This document shows, one piece after another, positions 50,780 to 56,955 of a stretch of DNA of 56,955 nt. The number at the start of each line of letters is the position of its first letter. The stretch's first letter is position 1. A program made the position numbers and the translations under genes. Source of the stretch: Anaerolinea sp. (GTDB lineage: Bacteria; Chloroflexota; Anaerolineae; Anaerolineales; Anaerolineaceae); contig DYEC01000017.1 in assembly GCA_020725865.1 (NCBI GenBank), forward strand, positions 1-56,955. Direction: 5' to 3'. The notes below the pieces were generated by a model. The model was not told the DNA's origin and did not search any database. It saw only the letters and a list, made by a program, of their open reading frames with translations.

Positions 50780-52138
50780 TCAGTTCACTACAAAGGCTGA
50801 TAAATCTCCAACACCAAGGCGCTCAAGCAGTCCAAATTTACAAACCCAACCACCTGCACCATTTGCCCGCCGAACGACCCGGTTCTCAAAGCCTGCCAAA
50901 ACACCATTTACAAAGGTGTAAGTAGCCGACTTGTCCCTAGGGTCTACAATCACGATATTAGCCCGCGCCCCTTCGCCGAGATGTCCCAATTCTTTGCTCC
51001 ACCAGGATTGATATGTACACTTTTCCAACAGGTGAACAGGGTTAATTGTCATCGTAGCAACAGCATCTGAAAGAGTTAACACACCAGATTCAGCCAGTTC
51101 AAGAATGCAGGGGACGTTATCACGGGTATCACCAAATCCTTTCATGGTGGCATCCCCTTGTCCATCTGATATGAGAATATCCACAATGCCATCACTCAAA
51201 GCTTCCAAAGCAACCTCGCGGGCATCCGGCGGCATCATCAAACCCTCCCGATTCCCGCCACCCGTTCTCAACATTGAAGTTACAAATTCACCAGAAACAT
51301 GAGGCATCTTCAATAGTTCAATCACTCGCTTTATTCCAGAAACGGGATCATCGTGAGTTCCGCAACCTGCCGCTGTCGCGTGGGCAAGATGAAGCGGGCG
51401 ATTCTTAGATAAACTAACCAATCGTTCAGCGTGAGCGGGATCTTGAGTATGGCTCATAAAGACCAATCCAGCCTGAGAGGTGAGTTCAAAAGTGTGATCC
51501 AGATGCTCATCGCTGCTCAACCAGTGCCCCATGTGATCTTTGATGCCGACAATCAGTGGTGCGGTTAAGTAAGTAATTCGATTGCGTGTCATTTTTGTCA
51601 ATGCGATATGCTCATCCAATGTCCCCCTGAAAAGCGCAATCAACTCTTCCAGACTCAACATACTGCCCAAGACATTCAACGCGCCTAGATACACACCAAT
51701 ATTCATTGGAACACCACGGTCAACCTCCGCTCCAAGCAACGCCGGCGCCATGAAAGTATTTCCTGCACCAGGGGATAATCCAACAGTCACGCCATCGGCG
51801 ACAGCCTCAAAGATGGGACGCGTAGAAACCTCAAACAGGTCTCCCAAATGCAAATGCATATCCACCAGACCGGGCCAAACCTGCAGCCCCTCAACCTGAT
51901 AAACAGCGTCGCCTTTCTCGGGGATAATCTCATCGGCAACTTCAATAATCCACTGCCCCTGAAATGCAATATCTTTATGACCCTCTACTTTATTTTTCGG
52001 ATCAACAACTAGTCCACCCTTGAGAATTGAACGCTTGGATTTTGTAGTGGTGACTTTGGAGGCAGCTAACTGTCCCTCATGAAGTGAAGCGATCATCTCT
52101 GGTAATTTTGGAATTCGGCTATTATAAATTGTCTTCAT
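50780..52138 (-). CDS. Amidohydrolase, dihydroorotase/deacetylase-like
   Basis: The 452-residue metal-dependent hydrolase has GLVDMHLHLGD (HxH), VFMSHTQDP, PLHLAHATAAGCG (His ligands) and DILISDGQGD (Asp), with a C-terminal beta domain (GARANIVIVDPRDKSATY). It differs from the two TRZ/ATZ deaminases at 25-31 kb and is nearer to dihydroorotase, adenine deaminase and isoaspartyl dipeptidase-type members. It would act on a ring amide, imide or amine of the imported compound. The ribosome site GGAG is nine bases before the ATG. The N-terminal ~40 residues are an extra, unassigned extension. Confidence 0.8.
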   Translation of the reverse strand: MKTIYNSRIPKLPEMIASLHEGQLAASKVTTTKSKRSILKGGLVVDPKNKVEGHKDIAFQGQWIIEVADEIIPEKGDAVYQVEGLQVWPGLVDMHLHLGDLFEVSTRPIFEAVADGVTVGLSPGAGNTFMAPALLGAEVDRGVPMNIGVYLGALNVLGSMLSLEELIALFRGTLDEHIALTKMTRNRITYLTAPLIVGIKDHMGHWLSSDEHLDHTFELTSQAGLVFMSHTQDPAHAERLVSLSKNRPLHLAHATAAGCGTHDDPVSGIKRVIELLKMPHVSGEFVTSMLRTGGGNREGLMMPPDAREVALEALSDGIVDILISDGQGDATMKGFGDTRDNVPCILELAESGVLTLSDAVATMTINPVHLLEKCTYQSWWSKELGHLGEGARANIVIVDPRDKSATYTFVNGVLAGFENRVVRRANGAGGWVCKFGLLERLGVGDLSAFVVN

Positions 52139-52217
52139 GGAATTTCACTCCGCAAATCATAAACCGATAAACAAATTTGGTCGGTCTCCAAATCCAGAGA
52201 GCAACAAAACCCCACAA

Positions 52218-53036
52218 TTATTTGGCAACCAGATAACCAACTGGATTAACCGGGTGCGTCATTCGTTCCCGTAACACACTCAGAAATTGTTCTGGAATGG
52301 TCGCCAGAACACAGGTAGACGGCCCAGCAGAGTGAGTCATATCTACAATGCTTTCCACCTCAACAAAACTGCAACCCGATTCCTCTGCAAGAACACCCAT
52401 CTCATACCGCACTCCACCCGAACCAACTGGAATCACCTCATGCACGAAGTCACATTTGCGCAATTTGCGTGTGGAGGGTGGGTCCATGATATCTGGTTCA
52501 CCCTCAAAAAAGGGCTTCGTTGGAGCGCTCTTGGGAAATCCCACGCAAACTATTAGGTCTCCCGGTTGGCTTACCCCAATCTTCAATTCATCATGTCTGG
52601 CTAACCCAATCACAGTTACACCCAACCCGGTTTGGGTGGTTACCATGTTTTTCTCCGTACTGCCGGTGATTACCAAATCAGCATCCAAACCCAATCTTTC
52701 CACTTCAAAACGGATGCCCTCCAGGATACCGCGGCCGCTCGGTTCCATTTCAACACACAAATTATCTATGACAACAATTGGATATGCACCAGCCGCAATT
52801 ACTTCCATCAGAGGCACTTTAGAAGCACAGCGTCCCACTTCTTTGTAATCGCGTTTGTGATAATCGTGTTCCTTTTGCCCAATTGAGGCGTTTGAGTCAC
52901 AGGCAATGACAAAAACATAGTCCTCAGACACCCTAAGGAGCACTAAATCGCGGACACGCCTAATGAAAGGCTGGAGGTCTCCTTTAGTTTTGACCGCCGC
53001 ATAAAATTGATCAAGCAGACGCTGTGCCGCGTGCAT
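52218..53036 (-). CDS. PurM/ThiL-fold (AIR synthase-related) protein
   Basis: The 272-residue protein resembles the ATP-binding AIRS superfamily (PurM, ThiL, SelD and the alpha-ribazole kinase CblS). ACDSNASIGQKEHDYHK takes the place of the CDSxxxIGxKExD motif. SKVPLMEVIAAGAYPIVV and GILEGIRFEVERLGLDADLV follow, and GSTEKNMVTTQTGLGVTVIG is the hinge. Members phosphorylate a small substrate or make a phosphorylated intermediate. It begins inside the end of the permease gene (26-base overlap) with GGAGAG before the ATG, so it is part of the transporter operon. A kinase for the imported nucleoside-like compound is plausible but unproven. Confidence 0.75.
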   Translation of the reverse strand: MHAAQRLLDQFYAAVKTKGDLQPFIRRVRDLVLLRVSEDYVFVIACDSNASIGQKEHDYHKRDYKEVGRCASKVPLMEVIAAGAYPIVVIDNLCVEMEPSGRGILEGIRFEVERLGLDADLVITGSTEKNMVTTQTGLGVTVIGLARHDELKIGVSQPGDLIVCVGFPKSAPTKPFFEGEPDIMDPPSTRKLRKCDFVHEVIPVGSGGVRYEMGVLAEESGCSFVEVESIVDMTHSAGPSTCVLATIPEQFLSVLRERMTHPVNPVGYLVAK

Positions 53037-53931
53037 TTTTTGCTCTCCGCGGGAAAGCTGAAATGAGGGTGAGGGCTATTACAGTGATCAAATAAGGAAT
53101 GGTCAACATCAATTGAGGTGGCACGCCAAATTGCTGTAAGGCAACCGATGTCGCCTCTGTGTAACCAAACAGGATACTGGCTAAGATAATCAGCGAAGGA
53201 CGACCTTGCGAGAAAAACACAGCCGCCAACGCGATGAAACCCTTACCAGCAGTCATATTTTCCGAGAACATTGAGGCGCCGCTCAGGGTCAGAAAAGCTC
53301 CCGCAAAACCGGCAAAAAGTCCCGATAAGAGAATAGAGTACAGGCGATAGCTGTTAACACTGATACCAACGCTTTCAGCCGCTTGGGGATACTCCCCTAC
53401 AGCGCGCAGGCGTATTCCAAAAATGTTCCGGTAAATAAAATATTCACCGAAAATAGCGATTGCCAGTGTCAGATAGACCAATAAGTTTTGACCGCTAATC
53501 ACATTTCCCAGATAGGGAATTTTAGAAATCAGTGGTAAATCTATCGTGGGAAACCCGCCCGTTTCAACCATAACCACACCGCGCACACCAAAAATTGCCT
53601 CCAGCAACCATGTGGTCAAACCTAGTGAACCAAGATTGAGCGCCAATCCTACCACAATGTTATCTGCCTTCAGTTTTAGTACCAGGAACCCAAAAAGCAA
53701 TGATGCCAACATTGCGCTCGTTGCGCCAATTAATAACCCTATCCATGGGGACCCAAAAGTGATCGTGCCCCACACAGAAAAGAATGCAGAGATCAACATA
53801 AAACCTTCCAGGGCTATGTTAAACACATTTGCATGGTAGGTGAAAGCTCCCCCAATTGCAGCCAGCATGAGAGGAGTTGCTAAGCGCAAAGCTGATGCAA
53901 GTGTTGAACTTGAGAATAGAACCTCGATCAT
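53011..53931 (-). CDS. BMP-type ABC transporter permease 2 (second system)
   Basis: The 306-residue membrane protein of the NupQ/YufQ type has ALRLATPLMLAAIGGAFTYH, FNIALEGFMLISAF and LKADNIVVGLALNLGSL. It has about eight helices. It overlaps permease 1 by four bases and the PurM-like gene by 26. It is homologous in role to 28990-29937 but diverged, so the two systems are old paralogues rather than a recent duplication. Confidence 0.92.
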   Translation of the reverse strand: MIEVLFSSSTLASALRLATPLMLAAIGGAFTYHANVFNIALEGFMLISAFFSVWGTITFGSPWIGLLIGATSAMLASLLFGFLVLKLKADNIVVGLALNLGSLGLTTWLLEAIFGVRGVVMVETGGFPTIDLPLISKIPYLGNVISGQNLLVYLTLAIAIFGEYFIYRNIFGIRLRAVGEYPQAAESVGISVNSYRLYSILLSGLFAGFAGAFLTLSGASMFSENMTAGKGFIALAAVFFSQGRPSLIILASILFGYTEATSVALQQFGVPPQLMLTIPYLITVIALTLISAFPRRAKNARGTASA

Positions 53932-54992
53932 AATACCTCTCTCTGTTTTGTGGCTGTCGCTTTTCGCTTTAGATAGGGTCTAACATAGAGGTCAGCGGTA
54001 ACCAGCAAAACAATCACGGCTTGTAAAACGTAAATTGTCCAGCGATTCACAGAACTTATTCTCTCCACAATAAACCCGCTATTCTTTAGTAAACCCCAAA
54101 ACAAGCCCGCGGGGATGATGCCTAACGGGTTATTCTTGGCAATTAGAGAGACCAATAATCCATCCCAACCGATGCCCGCAGAAAACCCATTGATAAATTT
54201 CCTGTGAATTCCCAAAATCTCAGCGGATCCCCCTATACCGCCAACAGCTCCACTCAGAGCAAAAACTAAAAATGTCAAAGCTGTGATGTTGAGCCCGCCA
54301 TACCGTGCAAAGCGCTTATTTCCACCCAGTGTATTCAGCATATATCCCAGACGAGTGTAGCGGTACATTAAGTAAAAGAGGACACATAGCACCACACCGA
54401 TAATCAATGAGGTGTTTAAATCATAAGGAGGCATTAATTGCCCCAGCCTTGCCTCGGGTAATATTTCGCGCGTTGCGATTAAGCGCGGTACGACAGCTGT
54501 TGATTCCATAAAAAAAGCCCGGACAACATATTCTGTTCCCCAGGTGGCAACATAATTAAGCATCATTGTTGAAAGAATTTCATTGACACGCCACTTGACT
54601 AACAAAAAAGCAGGGATGAGCGCATATAATGCAGCCGCGATCATCCCACCCGAGATAGCTACGATCTTTAACGTTAGCGGAGCCAATGAAGTCAAGCTAT
54701 ACCCCAGTATAGCGGTAACAAGTGCTGCCACATAAAGCTGTCCTTCCACGCCAATGTTACCAATCCCTACTCGAAAGGCGATTGCAATGCCCAGTCCCGT
54801 CAGGATCACAGGTGAAGCCCAACGGAGGGTGCTGGCTATCCCCGCCCGCGTTCCCAGAGCATAGCGAAAAACTTCCCCCGCTAGTTTCAGTGGATCTTCC
54901 CCTTTGATCAGAATCAGGATAGCGCCAATGATAGCTGCAATGATCAGGATGAGAAGATACTTAAGCGTTTCATCAATCCACTGCCGTTTCAT
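53928..54992 (-). CDS. BMP-type ABC transporter permease 1 (second system)
   Basis: The 354-residue membrane protein of the NupP/YufP type has LLILIIAAIIGAILILIKGE at the N-terminus, then GLGIAIAFRVGIGNIGVEGQ, KWRVNEILSTMMLNYVATWG and a loop GGNKRFARYGGLN. It has about nine to ten helices. Four-base overlaps with both the ATPase and permease 2 genes show tight coupling. It forms the channel with permease 2. Confidence 0.92.
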   Translation of the reverse strand: MKRQWIDETLKYLLILIIAAIIGAILILIKGEDPLKLAGEVFRYALGTRAGIASTLRWASPVILTGLGIAIAFRVGIGNIGVEGQLYVAALVTAILGYSLTSLAPLTLKIVAISGGMIAAALYALIPAFLLVKWRVNEILSTMMLNYVATWGTEYVVRAFFMESTAVVPRLIATREILPEARLGQLMPPYDLNTSLIIGVVLCVLFYLMYRYTRLGYMLNTLGGNKRFARYGGLNITALTFLVFALSGAVGGIGGSAEILGIHRKFINGFSAGIGWDGLLVSLIAKNNPLGIIPAGLFWGLLKNSGFIVERISSVNRWTIYVLQAVIVLLVTADLYVRPYLKRKATATKQREVL

Positions 54993-56539
54993 ACTGCGAC
55001 CTCGTTTTTCTCACCTCGCTTCAACCCTAACATATAGAGTCCGACCAGTTCAGGGGTAGCCTCATCTCCTGGTATTTCTCCGACAATTTCACCCTTGAAC
55101 AAAACAATGATTCTATCGCTCAACATCAGGAGCTCATTTAAATCCTGTGATACGAGCAGTACACTTTTTCCTTTCGCCGCAAACTGCAGGATTTGGGTGC
55201 GCACATATTCTGTGGCTCCTACATCCAAACCTCTTGTTGGATCTTCTGCAACCAGTAGAATTGGGTCTTTAGCTAGCTCTCGCCCCAGCACCAATCGTTG
55301 TAAATTGCCCCCCGACAGGCTGCCAGCAGGTGTATGGATGGATGGGGTACGCACATCAAACTGTTTAACGATATCACGGGTATATCCATATATTGCATTG
55401 CGTTTTAATATTCCGCTTCTTGTCGAAAATCGTCTTTGCTCCTGCAACCCTATTAATACATTTTCCCAGATGCTTTGCTGCGGACTGCTGCCTACCTGGC
55501 GGCGGTCCTGACAAACGTATGAATTATCTTCTCGGAACTTGCGCGGTGAAATATATGCGAATCTTTCACCACGAATATTTATCTCTCCAGTATCAGGGTG
55601 TCTAAAACCGGTGATCACTTCTACAAGTTCTGTTTGACCGTTGCCAGCCACACCAGCCACTCCCAAAATTTCACCCTTAAAAACAGTAAGGTTAATATTT
55701 TTCAGAATTGGGTATCCTGCATCGCTACTTAAATTCACTTGTCGAACATCAAGAATTGGCGAGGAACGGTCGACATCTTTTTGCACTTTCTGAATACGAA
55801 AGATCACTTCTCGCCCCACCATCATTTGCGCCAGCTTTTCCTCGGATACCTCAGCCACTGGCAGAGTACCCTGCACTACGCCGCCGCGCATAACTGTAAC
55901 CCGATCTGCAATGGACAAAACTTCATTTAGCTTATGAGTTACAAATATAATCGTAGTGCCCATCGCTTTCAGCGATCTTAATGCTTTAAATAAATCCCCT
56001 ATTTCTTGAGGAGTAAGAACAGCAGTTGGTTCATCCAGAATTAAGATGCGTGCATTCTTATATAATGCTTTGAGGATTTCCACTTGTTGCTGAATTGCCA
56101 CAGGTAATGTGCCCACAACCGCCATTAGTGGAACATTCAACCCATATTTTTTATTCAACTCTCGAATTCTAAGTTCGGCTTCTCGAACATTGAGAAAGCC
56201 TAATCGGTCACGCGGCTCAAATCCCAATACAATATTTTCCAAAACCGTAAGAGAATTAATCAACATAAACTCCTGATGTACAGCAGAAATGCCGCAAAGA
56301 AACGCATCTTGAGGGCTATGAAAATTCTGCAATTTGCCATCAACAATAATCTCTCCTGCATCAGCCTTGTAAATTCCTGCAGCAATTTTCATCAATGTTG
56401 ATTTTCCTGCCCCATTCTCCCCAACAAGAGCATGGATTTCCCCTTCCACCACCGAGAGCGAGACGTGGTTATTCGCTATCACCCCCGGAAAGTGCTTTGT
56501 GATATTCCTCAATTCAAGGATTACATGATTATCTGTCAC
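54989..56539 (-). CDS. BMP-type ABC transporter ATPase (second system)
   Basis: The protein has 516 residues from GTG 56539, which has GGGAG 8 bases upstream; a TTG at 56554 would add five. The first half has GENGAGKSTLMKIAAG, then LPVAIQQQVEILKALY where the signature should read LSVGxxQ, and ILILDEPTAVLTPQE. The second half has GVAGNGQTELVEVI, LSGGNLQRLVLGREL and VAEDPTRGLDVGA. The altered first signature (LPVAIQ) is unusual for the active half and may weaken one ATP site. It serves the two permeases downstream. Confidence 0.88.
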   Translation of the reverse strand: MTDNHVILELRNITKHFPGVIANNHVSLSVVEGEIHALVGENGAGKSTLMKIAAGIYKADAGEIIVDGKLQNFHSPQDAFLCGISAVHQEFMLINSLTVLENIVLGFEPRDRLGFLNVREAELRIRELNKKYGLNVPLMAVVGTLPVAIQQQVEILKALYKNARILILDEPTAVLTPQEIGDLFKALRSLKAMGTTIIFVTHKLNEVLSIADRVTVMRGGVVQGTLPVAEVSEEKLAQMMVGREVIFRIQKVQKDVDRSSPILDVRQVNLSSDAGYPILKNINLTVFKGEILGVAGVAGNGQTELVEVITGFRHPDTGEINIRGERFAYISPRKFREDNSYVCQDRRQVGSSPQQSIWENVLIGLQEQRRFSTRSGILKRNAIYGYTRDIVKQFDVRTPSIHTPAGSLSGGNLQRLVLGRELAKDPILLVAEDPTRGLDVGATEYVRTQILQFAAKGKSVLLVSQDLNELLMLSDRIIVLFKGEIVGEIPGDEATPELVGLYMLGLKRGEKNEVAV

Positions 56540-56657
56540 GCTGTATTCTCCCAACTGTTCCTAGAAAGACCCTCGCAATGCCAAAAACCAAAATATAACG
56601 ATTTGGCAAGAAACCGCACATTCTTATTGTAAGCCGGTTTATAATTACATGTGTGCT

Positions 56658-56691
56658 GGTGCCAAGCCGCAGGATCCTGCGGCTTGGCACC
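56658..56691. repeat. 34-bp perfect palindrome between binding-protein and ATPase genes
   Basis: A perfect inverted repeat of 17-base arms, GGTGCCAAGCCGCAGGA (56658-56674) and its complement (56675-56691), has no spacer; the centre is GGATCC. As RNA it would form a strong stem 15 bases after the binding-protein stop. No T run follows, so it likely stabilises the upstream message or reduces readthrough to the ATPase gene. Confidence 0.7.
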
Positions 56692-56705
56692 CCCCATTGT
56701 TGGAA

Positions 56706-56955
56706 CTACTCAAATTTTGCTGTGAAGTTCTTCAATTCATCCTTGGTTTTTGGAACAGTAATTGCTCCAGACTTGATCGCTTCTTCAACCTTCTTCACAA
56801 CGTCCTGCGTGTCTTTGTCCAATGCGTTGAAGTCGCGCATGTCGTACAGCGCAGCTCCTTCCTTCAGCGTATAGAACCACATGCCCTTGGTAAACCTGCC
56901 CTCTACGGCTTCTCTCGCCGCCATGTAGGTCGCTACATCCGCAGGTTTCAGCGCC
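56706..56955 (-). CDS. BMP-family binding lipoprotein, C-terminal part (runs off window)
   Basis: Only the last ~83 residues are visible. KPADVATYMAAREAVEGRF, TKGMWFYTLKEGAALYDMRD and the end LKNFTAKFE match the C-terminal end of BMP/PnrA-type nucleoside-binding proteins (compare 31428-32432). It is the first gene visible of the leftward operon and would feed the second importer. The start and signal peptide lie beyond base 56955. Confidence 0.85.
   Translation of the reverse strand, partial: ALKPADVATYMAAREAVEGRFTKGMWFYTLKEGAALYDMRDFNALDKDTQDVVKKVEEAIKSGAITVPKTKDELKNFTAKFE

Noticed and set aside
1-56955. CRISPR array
   Set aside because: No set of regularly spaced direct repeats was seen, and no Cas protein motifs appear.

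Overview
The window looks like chromosome from a member of the Anaerolineae (phylum Chloroflexota). This is inferred from lipoproteins with Pro/Thr/Ala-rich linkers after the lipobox cysteine, several GAF/HisKA_3 kinases paired with NarL-type regulators, and a moderate base composition. No rRNA and no complete tRNA is present, so the assignment rests on protein style alone.

Layout. (1) 1-6.7 kb: the right end of an integrated island. It holds a four-gene restriction-modification operon (nuclease-methylase fusion, specificity subunit, two unknown genes) and a tyrosine recombinase beside a 3' tRNA-Pro(CGG) fragment, the probable attachment site. (2) 7.4-15.3 kb: nucleoside metabolism. An operon read leftward encodes an NMT1-type binding lipoprotein, a uridine phosphorylase-family enzyme, an adenosine deaminase, an ABC ATPase and permease, and a two-component pair whose kinase is split by a frameshift in a run of eight G. 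A second phosphorylase reads rightward. (3) 15.4-16.2 kb: insertion-sequence debris. (4) 16.2-23.7 kb: a 1415-residue double activase/dehydratase-like protein, divergent from a membrane kinase/regulator pair. (5) 24.2-32.4 kb: a GntR-controlled operon for a BMP-type nucleoside ABC transporter with two cyclic amidohydrolases, ending in a strong terminator. (6) 32.5-50.0 kb: a six-gene leftward operon with the character of an anti-phage system. (7) 50.2-57.0 kb: a second BMP-type transporter operon with an amidohydrolase, a PurM/ThiL-fold protein and a LOG-like Rossmann protein.

The main candidate for an undescribed system is the operon at 32.5-50.0 kb: NERD-UvrD helicase, BrxC/PglY-like ATPase, zinc-ribbon DNA methyltransferase, a 1200-residue beta-rich protein of unknown family, a DUF1998-type SF2 helicase and a small helical protein. 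It mixes parts known from BREX, DISARM and Druantia without matching the gene set of any of them as I know them. A structured element (hairpin, 32-33 bp core, hairpin) lies upstream of both this operon and the restriction-modification operon 45 kb away, which suggests shared control or a shared repeat family.

The rest is a nucleoside salvage neighbourhood: three importer systems, two phosphorylases, one adenosine deaminase and three amidohydrolases, with local regulators and candidate operators. All function calls come from motif recognition by eye. No database search was run.
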